Part shown: positions 25,976 through 37,639 of the stretch, piece by piece
How the letters are laid out: the number at the start of each line of letters is the position of its first letter
Position numbering within the stretch: position 1 is the first letter of the stretch
Assembly: GCA_027574665.1 (NCBI GenBank)
Contig: CM050650.1
Span: 49,583,304-49,647,303, forward strand
Source of the DNA: Rhynochetos jubatus
Lineage: Eukaryota; Chordata; Aves; Eurypygiformes; Rhynochetidae
Reading direction: 5' to 3'
DNA length: 64,000 nucleotides
Made by a program: the position numbers and the translations under genes
Notes under the pieces: generated by a model
Databases searched by the model: none
The model's input: the letters and a program-made list of their open reading frames with translations, nothing else
What the model was told of the DNA's origin: nothing

Positions 25976-28900
25976 TCCCCTGTTTTCTGCCTGATTACTG
26001 GAATATGGGCAACATTTGGTGGAGGTGGCACATAAACCCTGTAGCTGCTTTCAGCATTCTGTCAAAGGGAGGCAAACAATGAAAGAGCTGCAGCAAGAAA
26101 ACAAATGGCCAAATAGCTGTTGAAGCAGGAGGTTCCAACTCGCTGGAGCTCAGCATATTACAGGCCATATGCCTGAGTGGCTCCTCTCACTGAGTACTGC
26201 ACCCAGCTATGGAAACAAGTGGGAAAGTGCCTGTGGTTCACCAGGTCTGATTTGCTATAATTATCTGCAACTGCTGAGAGCACAGAAATTAAGAACTTGA
26301 GCGGCTATGGGGCTAGCACGAGAGAGAACCCTTTACAAAATACAACATTAATATACAAAGTCCCCAAATATTTATGTAGAGATGTTAACGGGCAATAGTA
26401 ATTTGTTTTTCAAGCTCACAGCAGATGCTCTTATTTTAGTACACAGGCTATATTCATAAATGATGCAGCTTAACATAAGTAGGGAAACAAATTGATATGC
26501 TCTTCTACTTTATTTTTAAATATCATGGGGTTGAATAATGGTAACTCTTGACAGATATCACTAGCTCACACCCTTTCATCTATGCCCAGTGCTTGCAGGG
26601 CTTGCTGTGTAAATGAGGGACTAAGCACACAGCTCCTGAATGATAGATGTGTTAGAGAGAATGACAAAGCTGGCAGAATAAGGAGAAGAGAAAGGATGGA
26701 AGAAGTCTGTTTTTAACCTGGTATTTCAGTTATCTCCACTTGACAGAGCTCCTCCCAAGAGCGCTGAAAGCTCAGGTCCTGGCCAACCATTTCATTTGGG
26801 TCTGAGGAAATCTTAATTATCTAACAAAGGCAAGTGACCATCAGAACCCAAGGTCTTGCTCTACAGCTGCTGTATTCTCCATCCTGTCTGCAGAGTACTT
26901 CTTTTCTCGCAGGGCTTAGCTGCTTAACGACTTATTCTGGAAGACACGTTCCTGCTAAAGTGGCTTTGCTAATTTGGAAAAAGTATCCCTATTCCAAAAA
27001 GTGAGGCATGCCCATTTAGTTATTCTGGAGGAGGTACTCCAGTCTAAGTTCATACCATTTCCTTAATTAAAAAGGGTTTCCCTAAAGAAGCTTGTGCTGC
27101 TTCTCTCACCACCTCTTCTGTATTTCTGTGGCCAGATTGTACAGCTCTGTGGCCTTTTTCCCCTCCAGACCGGGGTTATGTCATCTGTCTAGTAGCTCTT
27201 TGTGCACATAATTCACAATGCTATCCATAATTCAGCACAGGTACACCAGTCCACCCACATTTCATGGAAAAGATGATGACAAGCTCTGTTTCATTTCATT
27301 TATACTCCCCCTCTATGTGAGAGACTTCTGTACTACCGTTGAAGACTTTCACCTATATTTCCCACTTTGGTGGCCTTTGCCTCCCCTTTTATATTGCCCA
27401 CTCGAAATCTTTTTTACTTGGGTTGTGTGTCTTGCTTAACTTTCCCAGCAGCACATCAAGTAAGGATATACTTTATACCTAAAATGAGCTGTGCTGACAG
27501 CTCTGGTCTGTCTCTGTTTTGGTTTGAAATGCTGTTACATGAAATGGTAGGAAGGTGTCTAGACACAGTGCAGGGCAGGCACCACATACACGCTGCTAGC
27601 AGACATTACTAATCCCTCAGTGCCAGTCGCTGTCCTCCATGTTAGTTCAGAGGAAAAAAGGGTTGTGTGACAATGTTTTCACCTGCACAGGGTGGTTTTA
27701 ACAGACTTTCTTTTCTGGTAACAATAACCAAAACCAGACATAGAATGTCTGTTTCTTAGAAATTAAAAAAAAAAAAATCATCTTACCAGTTTTATTAAAA
27801 TCTGCCATTCCTTGCCCCTGTGTCGCATAAGGATCCATTAATTATACCGCTGTCTCTGAACATGGCTTCAAAGAACGGGGTGACCACCTTTTTCAATAAA
27901 ATTGCAGATTTACAATTTTCCAGCTCAGTGAATTGCTAGTGTTTAAATATATTGAAAGGCAAGTGCCAGGCTGCTTTACCTCCCTGTGCGGCATTTTACT
28001 GGGAAGGTGTTGCTAGAAGGGTACAAGAGGAGAGGAAGAAATGGGTTAATGAAGAAAAAAACATTAACGATGCAACCAGATACGATGACACGAAAATCCT
28101 GCAAAACCAGATGGGATTAGAGTGCTTAGAGGGACCTAAGGTTCAGAGGTAGCCCTTGGTACCTCCTCAACCCTCCTCTTCCTCCCAAGTGTGAGTAATG
28201 AACATTACTAGGACCCCAGATAGGGCAAGACTAGTCTCTCCTGAGACGTATGGCCTGTTACTCTGGATGTGAGGTAAGGACAAAGCTGGTCTAACTGCCA
28301 TCTGCCTCTTTGCCCATTTGTCGAAGGAATGTCAGGATGTCAGGAGAACAAGACACGAAATCTGCACCGTGACTCAAATCCAGGTCAGTTTGGCACGGTC
28401 ATGCAGAAGTGCAGGATGATTCATGCTTCCTGTCAGCTCTGCTTGGGGGAAGATGACTCCACACAGGATTTTCCTGCTGTTATCTACAATCGAAAATTTG
28501 TTTTCCTCAACTGCAAAATTGTACATTCTTCTGGCAACAAGGAAGACAGGAAGAAAAGGAGGGGGGGAAAAGGTAAAGTGACTGAAAAGAGAAAATTAAG
28601 GGTGATCTAAATAAAAAATATAAGAAGGAAGAAGGATGGGGGCTAGTGACAAAAGCAGAACTGGGGGGTGGTTTTTTGTGCCTGTACCTTGTGATCCTGA
28701 CATATAACTAAGCAACTTATTGTGGATGCCTTGCTTTAGTATGACAAACAGCCTTTCCTACAGACACAAAGTAATAAAACATCCCACTCCTAAAACTCAG
28801 TCTCTCAGTGCTTACATGTAGCTGAGGGCAGCTGGGGACCACTGGCGTTGGACACTGCTAGCGGAGGGAGTGCAACTGCAATCTTCTGCTAACAGATCAG

Positions 28901-30397
28901 CTGAGTCCCAGGAGACTGATTTAGAGGTGAGAAAGGACTTTGGGAACATGGATCATCTGCCAACAGTGCCAGTCCATGCCTGGCTTTACACATGAATGGA
29001 CAAGCCCAGGCACAGCCCTCCTGCCTGGGCATGCTGCTGGGGGTAACAGGGCTCTGCCCAGCACAAATTCTCTCCACCTGTTTTGTTAAAAGGCTGCAGA
29101 GACAGGTGAGAGTCCCAATAGTCATTAAATATTGTCTCCCTGATCTTCTTTGGCTTTTGTGATAGCAGCCAGGAGGGTTTCAAGGCTCTGCTCTTCCTTT
29201 GTAGGAAATGTTACTGGAAAGTCACCCTGGCTTCCAAGTTGCACACGTTGAATTCTGCCATGTGTGAGGCTGAGAGTAGACACCCATTCCCCTGGTTAAA
29301 GGCTTCTGAGAGCCTCTGAGGTAAGTCCTACTGCTGAAATAGCATCTTCTCCTTTCCACTCGTTGTCCTTCTGTTTTCCTAACATGGCACACTGCACACA
29401 CAGAGTGTGTACATGCTTGTGCCAAGCATGGATGAAGATTGGGTTTTTGGTTAGCCTGTGTCTGGAACTTGGGAGACCTGGATGTGAATCTCACTTGGGG
29501 TGCAAACTTTCTGTAAGAGTTTGGCATGTAGAGTGGAAATGATGTCACCTCACCATAGATGACTACACCGTACATCTGAAACGGTCACTTCTGTCTCCCT
29601 CCAGAAGCTAGAAATGGAGACAAATGGACACACCAAGAGTGCATCAGACTTGCTTTAGTCCTATCTTAGGATGAGAAAGTTATCCCCAGAGGGAACTTCT
29701 TTTTCCTGGCCACCTCAGGGTGGCCATGTCATGGGCATCTATGTTATGGATAGCTACATTTAGCCAAAGAAACTGTACCTGAAGTGGATTCTGTGTTTTA
29801 GTTTACCTTTTCTAATGTGAAGGTGGAACAATTGTTTTCCTTAGCAGAGGTGTTGTGAAACTTAAATCCAGTAATGCTTGTGTGGCATCTATGAGGACAG
29901 GTGAGAATGGCATGAGAATGCCTATCAGACTCCAAGCATGATGAGCTGCTCTCCCAGATGCTGTCAGGGAGGAGCTTCTCTGTGGCACCTCCATTCAATA
30001 CCACATCCATGAGGAACCAAGGGAGTCACCTCCATGGAGTCATCTTCTTCCTGACTTGTTAGTAACATGTAGGTCGTGAAGTAGATGGTTTGTTGCGGTA
30101 AAGGCAACACTGGAATTTCTCCCTTTCTGGGTGATGAAGTTCCTCAAGACAAGTCTCAGCCATATGTTGGCAGAAAGTAGAGATACTGTGAAATTGTCAA
30201 GGGAGACAACAGAAGGGGAGCTGGATGTAAAACGTCTTTTTGATTCCGTTTTATTAAAACAGCTTCACTTTGGTTACTTTTATCTCTATCATACACAAAA
30301 AGCTAGGGTTCCAACAAAACTATATGGATTTTCGGTTGCCGTTACAATTAGGAGGTTTTAATTTTGCCAAAAAGCAATGTTTTTACAGCAACTCTTT

Positions 30398-30426
30398 AAA
30401 AAAACAAACAAACAAAAAATCCCAAA
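30398..30426 (+). repeat. A-rich (CAAA)n low-complexity run
   Basis: A short poly-A is followed by three CAAA units and further A. It may be the tail of a retroposed sequence, but no body is recognised upstream. Confidence 0.8.
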
Positions 30427-31066
30427 CATTTATTCTCCCAGTGCAACAGTACAAGGACACTGTACTGAAATCTTTTTTTCTTTCACATTAAGAAATCAGT
30501 TTTGTTACTTGCTTTGGTGGGATCAGGAGTTCATCCAAATTACTGAGCGTGTCTGTTTGAATATTATATTTTGCTCTAAAACCTTGCTCATGAATGTCAT
30601 CCTGTTGACCATATTCTTCATTATTAAGATTCTAGCCTTTCTCTTTCCTAATTTTTGAAATTTTTAATCAGTCACAGTTCCCTGTTCCCACATTCTTGGT
30701 ATAAACATGGTAATAAATAGTTGTTTACAAGGCACAAAAATGTATGACAAAAATTAACGCAAGGCTGGGGCTCTGCTGATATTTTCTTACATTGCTGTGG
30801 AAGAATATGCATGCTTATTAAGAAAACTCGCCTTCAGAAAAAGGTAACTGAAACTTGCAGATGCAAACCAAATCTGTTTCTTCAATTCATTTTAGTATAT
30901 TTGCCAAATACACTAATGCATGTGTTCTCCTGAATTGCTTAGGTGTATTTGAAAGAATGTTTTCCCTCTCTTACTCCCACAAGTGCACACGCTCACAAGC
31001 AAGCGCTAGTGCACAGAAGTTCCATCAAGCATTTTAATACCAGTGTCAGGCTTCACAGCTCAAAGA

Positions 31067-31081
31067 TTTTTTTTTTTTTTT
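31067..31081 (+). repeat. Poly-T run (T15)
   Basis: Homopolymer of 15 T. No element body is identified. Confidence 0.85.
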
Positions 31082-34000
31082 GTGAAAGGAGATTAGGACT
31101 TTGACCAAATTTCTACAGCATATGGAGAATGTGAAATACAATAAAGCCTGCTAAAGACTAGAGACCAGATAAAAGTACATCAGCAGCTAATTGCTATGTA
31201 CATCATACAGCTGCAAATGAAACACAGCAAGACACCAAGAGACATGAACAGATTCCATTATATAGGATTATAGTGATGGTCTGAGAACAAAACTGGAAAT
31301 TCAAATCTCACGGAAAAAAAAAAATAGAACAGTTGGAAGTCCTACAGAGTTTTAATAATTTTGTAGCTGGAAGGGTCTTCCTATAATTTTGGAAGATGCT
31401 ATTTGAGGTGACTACAGATGGCAGATCTGCCTCTATGTAAGTACCAGCCAGTGAACCATAACAGCCCACAAGCTGATGTATATATTGCATACAGCAGAAG
31501 GGACCAACAGGTGCTATGAATTCCTCATAAAGCTTTGGAGTAGTTGATACTACCTTGGAAATATGTTTAGGGCAACTGAGATTTGAATATAACTCCAATT
31601 TGTGGACAAAGCAGCTTCTGGTTTCAGACTCAGTGGTTGGCAGTGGAGGGGTTCCTCAAGGAACCAGATAAAATTTTTAATTTTATAATAATTACAATAT
31701 AATAATTGTATATATATTAAGTAACATAAAGGCATAAATGACATTTCCAAGCTCCTGTGAATATTATTTCAAAAGAATTTAGAAGACGTGAACCAAAAAT
31801 GTGGTTTGTTGGTTTTGGGGTGTTGTTTTTTTTACAGTAGAAATGTGGCTCTGCAGGCAGCTCTCAGATGGCTACAAGTTAAATTTTGTGTCTCTGCAGT
31901 GAGAAGGAAATGTCATTGCAGTTGTGTCTTGTGCAGACAGGGTGGCTGCAAAAATCTTCACTCATTCATGTTAGTCACAGAAGTTATAACTGCAGAAGAC
32001 TGAACAGAAGCAGATTGCTGAAGGTTTTGGGTAATGCTATCTCCTTTTCATATTTATTGTAATATCAGACAAGATTTTATCAATGTCACATACAGATTTG
32101 CTAATAACATGCAAAAGGATTTTCTTTCTGAGAGATTTTGGGTTTAGATAATTTGAATTTCTCTTTCAGATTTTGTTTCTGTTGGATCTTATTTATTTTC
32201 TTGTAATTATCAACACATCTCATTCTAGCATACTGATTATTATCTCTTCTCCTTTTACTACACTGAACTTTTAAATTTTTGTTTAACTAGTTGGCAGACT
32301 TTTATATTTATCCTTTTTCACCAGGTGTGTTACAACTATGCTTATATTTTCTCTGTTTAATATTATTTTCATGCTGCTAAGTGAAGCTAGGAATTTGGAT
32401 GAACTCTTCTTTCTGCCAATGAAGTAAGAGCTAACTCAGTGCAGCACAACTGGTCCACAAAGCTGAAAGAGGCCTCCTTCATCAGGGTGCTCACATGTTC
32501 GTGTACTTCCACCCTCACAAAAATGGAGAAGTGGTCAAAATGGAGAAAAGGATGATGATAATCTGCAGAGGCAGTTCAGATGTTTCATAGCAGTCCCTGG
32601 GCAGTAAAGTGGAGCCATGACAAGACAAGACACCAAAAATTTTTTACAAGCAATCTTACCTAAGCAGACCAGCACTCCTGTGCTTCTGTTTTGACCTGTC
32701 AGAATATGTATAACCGATGTAGGGGCTGGGAAAGTTGTCAGACATCAGCATAAGTAAAATGTTAAGCTCTCTCAGTTTCCAGCACATGATTTCTAAGACA
32801 TTTTAATCCCCTCCCTTTCAAGTGTGGATTTACTGGGGACGCCAAGGGGTCATTAACACTTCCCCTCCTCCACCACCATTAAAACGGGCCAACTGAGCAA
32901 GGACTGGTGGTGTTGGGTCATTCATGCACATACTTGCATTTTTTTTTTCCTTTCAGCCAAGTCTCCATTACCCTATTTCTTTAATGGTATTTGAAGCTTA
33001 TAAATTGTTGTTCATTTAAATATAATCAGTTCACAGCCACAGTAAAAGACCTTACTGTTTCCAGCCCTTGTGGAGGTCCTAGGGGGAAGACAGGACATTT
33101 GGCCACCATTGTCTTGCTTCTTATTGCAAGGACCAGAGCCACAGTGGAAAAACTGTTTCACCCTGCTGCAGCAATGGTTGTACACCTTTCTGTGGGCATT
33201 AGAGAGGGGTAAGGTCACAATTAGGCAACCTTTTGATGCAGATTAACAAAACAGATGATAGTAAAATGGGTTAACTAGCACCATCTCAAACGTTATAAAG
33301 AAAGGATGGTTCCTCTGCCTGAGGTAGAGACAGGGTGATACTGTATGTAGTCCTCTGAAAATCACTCAAGGATACATAGTTTTATACAGCTAAATACCCC
33401 CTTGTATGTAAACAAATTCATTTAGTCAGTGTCATTTTATGGTTATGTATGGAAAAGCAGAAGTATATGACATGTTTTGCATGGGACACAAAATTAAGCG
33501 AGCAAAGAGTATCCTGTGTCTCTGTTCTTTTCTGTTTTCTTAAGGGTAAGCTTGTTGGCCTTATCAATGGAAGAAGTGAATTTTGGAGGCCTCCTGGGCA
33601 TATTGAATCTTCTGCTGTCTGGAACTGGGAGAAAAAAAACCAAAACAGAACCCATGTACACAGAATAGATCAGGTCAGAAAGGAAGTGACTCCTGTTAAG
33701 TACTTTAATGCAATAGAAGCTGAAATGATGATGATATGATGTATAGTGAGTGCAGTGATACAGGAGAAAATGGCACATCACTGCAACATTAATTACTTAA
33801 TGACACAAAGCTGGTCATATGAAAATCTGTAGGTGGTCACAGTGGAATAGAGTCAGTCTGGTGTAGCACTCTCAAACTCTAAATATCTATTTGACATTCT
33901 GCCTGAGGTTAAATTATTTTTTTCTTCTCCCTTCCTGAGACCGTCTGGTTTCTTTTTTATCCTTATTTTTTGCTTCCTTCACAGTGTCTTGTTTTTCCTC

Positions 34001-35039
34001 AGCCTAATCCTCCTGGGACAGACTAAGCTGGAAAAACTTCAGTTTGCTGCTATTTTACTCTGCTTTACTTAGCCTCATAAAGTTGCTTTAGACAGTCACT
34101 TTTCAGTGTATGAGGACAAGATGTCATGAGACACATAGTAGAATAGTAAACCTAGGCTGTGATCACTTGCCAGAAATGGGGATGGGGGGAGAGAAAAAAA
34201 GGGGAAGCTTTTTTAAAGTATATGTACAGGAGAAAACAGAAGTGAAAGATACACAGCTCAAAGAAAATATTATATTTCAGGTCAGATGAAACCTACTCGA
34301 GTCTTCCTCCAGAGAATACGAGTCCTCCTCCCCCTGTCTCAACTAGTGAAAACTAGCTACCAACCCTGTTTAGTGACATACAGAGGCTAAAACTTTCTAT
34401 GTGGTCATTATTTTCATCCAAAGACAGGGTTACCTGACCTTCCATGTAGCTGCAGGCCATTGCCACAGGATCTCATCTTCATGGATAGCTCAGTTGGAGA
34501 TTGGCTCTTCTGCTCCCAAAATGACCAGCCCTTCACGGTCAGATTGGTGAAAAAGCTGAGCAGATCCCTTGGAATTTGCTGAGCTGCTTTGATCATGGTT
34601 TGGAGGGGTCCAACAACTGCCAACATATAGCCATCACTCATCTCATACGGATGTCCCTCTCTGAAGTCCCTTCTTCACACAAAGGGGATTGGCAGCAAGA
34701 ACACAAATGCTTTTCCCTTCTTTCTCTCTTTTAAATGTGACCTCTTGTCTCCTGCTCAGGTTTATTTATATACACTGGCACATCAGAGAAATGACTGTCT
34801 ATGTTAAGTACTGTGCTGTGATTTTAGTGGTTTGTGTAGTGTCCAAAAAACATGAATAAAGTACATTAAAAAAAATGCTGGAAATTGACATTACCTCTAT
34901 GTTGATGTGCATTTCAGTTGCCAAGAAAAGAGCAGTTTGGCTGAAGGATCCAGCAAAATCTGCTTAGTGGGTCTTCCTTGGCGAGAGCCCACAAGGCAGA
35001 CTGCTTTCATACAGTACTCCCTTAATCACTGTAAAGAGG

Positions 35040-35470
35040 TTTCAGAGAGATTAATAATAACTAGTGCAGTTGTTACACCTACGCACAGTGACTCAGACAC
35101 ACCGATGAGGCCCGGGGAGAGTCTTTACCTGAGTGGGCCACACAGACACATGCCAATATTTAGTCCAATAAAGTTGTCTTTCCAGCAGCATGAATGATAA
35201 TCTTGGAGGCAGATGATGACAGGGCCTGTCAAATAAGCCCCTATACTGAGACACAGCCCGATATATAACGTCTCACTTGAGCCACATTAAAGGCTGCAGT
35301 GGAAACGTCTCTCAAATATCGGCAATGTTGATGAAAAACAAATAATGTGTAGTCCCAGCGTCATGCTGCGCTGCACCAAGAGAGGAGTCTGAGAGTAATG
35401 AGCACCCATTTGGTTTAAATGCATTTTTCGGAAAGTCTTTCCCAAGCGCAGGTCTGATGCAGCTGGCTGT
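35040..35470. promoter_or_regulatory. Candidate conserved regulatory element
   Basis: This block differs from its surroundings in having about eleven CpGs in 430 bp, no repeat similarity and several factor-like words. These include an AP-1-type TGACTCA near 35089, an inverted repeat TGACAGGGCCTGTCA at 35217-35231 with two MEIS/TGIF-type TGACAG cores, GAAACGTCTCTC, and a TGCATTTTTCGGAAAG string. Frames are short and do not look coding. It resembles the sparse, non-coding, slowly evolving elements near developmental genes. That comparison is inference, since conservation cannot be tested here. Confidence 0.35.
35217..35231. promoter_or_regulatory. Inverted TGACAGG repeat (MEIS/TGIF-like)
   Basis: Two seven-base arms, TGACAGG and CCTGTCA, flank a single central G. 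TGACAG is the known core bound by TALE homeodomain proteins of the MEIS, PREP and TGIF groups. Paired inverted cores would suit a dimer. Binding is inferred only. Confidence 0.35.
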
Positions 35471-35897
35471 TAATCAGTTGAGATGCAGACAGGAGGGGAT
35501 CTGGCAGTGCTGTGGTAGCAGGGGTGCTGAAGGAGTGCTGAGTTGCTGCTGCTACTCACAATCAACTTGGGCATGTGGATAGCCATGGTGGTGCTGATTC
35601 TGTGGTGGCAGGGTAGACATTCATCCATGGTTTTGGTTCTTTGTGGCCTTTTATTTAGCTTATTTTTTGTGGCGTTTATGTCATCTCATGCCCTCTTTCT
35701 GATATAAAAGAGCAGCGATTAGCATTTGATTAACCTCTCTGGGAAGGGGGAAGCATGCAGGAATACACTGGCCAAGAGTGTTTAGTCAGATACAGATTAA
35801 CAGAGAATAATAATTCAGTGGCTGTTACAGAGCAAGTTGCATCCAGCAATCAGAGTTGACTCATTATGGATTTCCTCCTGTTTCTAGCTCATTTGAT

Positions 35898-35923
35898 GGC
35901 AAAACTCATATTGACTTCAATGG
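35898..35923. repeat. Ancient amniote repeat remnant (short)
   Basis: The string TGGCAAAACTC followed by ATTGACTTCAATGG is shared, with one or two changes, with 53841-53872. The phrase is common in bird and reptile non-coding DNA. Only about 26 bp can be supported. Confidence 0.4.
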
Positions 35924-36165
35924 CATGGGGTCAAGCTTGATATGCCCAGTGGACTGTGGAAGCCTTGGACTAACATGCAGGGCAGAAGTGAGCCAACTGT
36001 AACATTAGCTGTGGAGATAAAAGGCTTCCAACAAAAGAACTAGAGATAAATTGAGGACAGTTGGGAAGTATTTGAGCTCTTCTTCCTACCTGCAATATGG
36101 CAGGAAGCTAGGATCTGAATGAATTAATTTTGTGGCCAAAACCAAGTAAGGCAAGAAGCTGCTTT

Positions 36166-37400
36166 GTAAAGGAAGAGAAAAGGCAGGTCCTGCTTGACTA
36201 ACATGATCTCTATCTATGGCAAGATGACCCACATAGTGGATGAGGGAAAGCCTTTGGATGTAGTCTACCTAGACTTTAGTAAAGCCTTTGACACCATTTT
36301 CCACAGCAATCTCCTGGAGAAACTGGCTGCTTATGGCTTGGATGGATGCACTTTTCACTGGGTAAAAACTGGCTGGATGGCTGGGCCCAAAGAGTTGTGG
36401 TGAATTGAGTCAAATCCAGTTGGTGGCAGGTCACAAGTGGTGTTCCCCAGGGCTCAGGACTGGAGCCAGTCCTGTTGAATGTCTTTATCAGTGACCTGGA
36501 TAAGGGAATAGAGCACACTCTCAGTAAGCTTGCAGATGACATCAAGCTGGGCGGGAGTGTTGATCTGCTTGAGTCTAGGTAGTCTCTTCAGAGGAATCTG
36601 GACAGGCTGGATTGATGGGCCAAGGTCAGTTGTATGAGGTTCAACAAGGCCAAGTGCTGGGCCACAACAACTCCATGCAATGCTACGGTCTTGAGGACAA
36701 GTGGCTGGAAAGCTGCCTGGAGGAAAAGGACCTGGAAGCGTTGGTCAACAGCAGCTGAATATAAGCCAGCAGTGTGCCCAGGTGGCCAAGAAAGCCAGTG
36801 GCATCCTGGCTTGCATCAGGAACAGTCTGTCCAGCAGAAGTAGGGAAGTGACTGTCCTCCTGTACTCAGTACTGTTGAGGCTACACCTCAAATACAGTGT
36901 TCAGTTTTGGGCCCCTTAGTACAAGAAAGACATTGAGGTGCTGGAGTGTGTCCAGAGAAGAGCAATGAAGCTGGTGAAGGGTCTAGAGAACAAGACCAGT
37001 GAGGAGCGGCTGAGGAAAGTGAGGGTGTTTAGCTGGTAGTAAAGGAGACTTGGGAGAGACCTTTTCAGCTCTCTACAACTACCTGAAAGGGGATTGTAGT
37101 GAGGTCGGTGTTGGTTTCTTCTTCCAAGTGACAAGTGACAGGACAAGAGGAAACGGCCTCAAGTTGCAGCAGGGCAGGTTTAGATTAGATATTAGGAAAA
37201 ATTTATGAACTGAAAGGGTTTTTAAGCATTGGAACAGGCTGCCCAGGGAAGTGGTTGAATCACCATCCCTGGAGGTATTTAAAAGATGTGTAGATGTGGT
37301 GCTTAGGGACATGGTTTAGTGGCAGTGCTGGGTTAACGTATAGACTTGATGATCTTAAATGTTTTTTCCAACCTAAATTATCCTGTGATTCTATTCTATG
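36166..37400 (+). mobile_element. CR1 LINE, 5'-truncated, RT domain to 3' end
   Basis: About 1.23 kb of a CR1 ORF2 with its 3' UTR. Protein fragments in order are VVYLDFSKAFDT (36258 onwards, the first catalytic-Asp motif of the RT), [31 protein letters not shown] at 36529-36540 (the FADD box with F changed to L), [44 protein letters not shown] and [20 protein letters not shown]. The frame is broken. One base is lost from an A-run near 36362-36369 relative to the usual WVKNWLDG, and there are further shifts and stops around 36600-36760. The element ends in a TGTGATTCTATTCTATG tail. It is a dead copy of the common avian type, 5'-truncated as usual. Confidence 0.97.
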
Positions 37401-37529
37401 TAAAGCAGCAGAAACTTGTCCTTTTCTGCCCGTTCAAGGTCTCTTCCTATGCAGAAGGGACACAGAATTGACTTCTTTGCAGCAGCACAATGTTGTCTGG
37501 CTTACATAATTGTTTTCAAGATGAGGCTT

Positions 37530-37634
37530 TGAGCAACCTGGTCTAGTGGAGGGTGTCCCTGCCCATGGCAGGGGGGTTGGACCTAGATGATCTTTAAGGT
37601 CCCTTCCAACACAAACCATTCTATGATTCCATGG
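37530..37634 (+). mobile_element. CR1 LINE, 3' UTR fragment
   Basis: About 105 bp match the extreme 3' end of another CR1 subfamily: GAGCAACCTGGTCTAGTGGA, GGTGTCCCTGCCCATGGCAG, GTTGGACCTAGATGATC, then CCATTCTATGATTCC. It lies 130 bp downstream of the longer CR1 and in the same orientation. The different subfamily text indicates a separate insertion and not a duplication. Confidence 0.95.
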
Positions 37635-37639
37635 TACTG

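Larger units (their letters stand above)
25976..35039. other. Long non-coding stretch between CR1 copies
   Basis: Nine kilobases hold only simple repeats (A-run near 27766, purine-rich tract near 28540-28590, (CAAA)n near 30398-30426, T15 at 31067-31081) and unique AT-rich DNA. Frames of 90-117 codons, such as 29222-29575 minus, have no domain pattern and overlap others. No transposon ends, RNA genes or exons are recognised. Confidence 0.5.

Noticed and set aside
32400-32660. Possible processed pseudogene, from a more GC-even texture
   Set aside because: No protein similarity is recognised in any frame, and there is no poly-A tail or flanking duplication.
36276-36545. 89-codon minus-strand frame
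   Set aside because: It is the antisense shadow of the CR1 reverse transcriptase.
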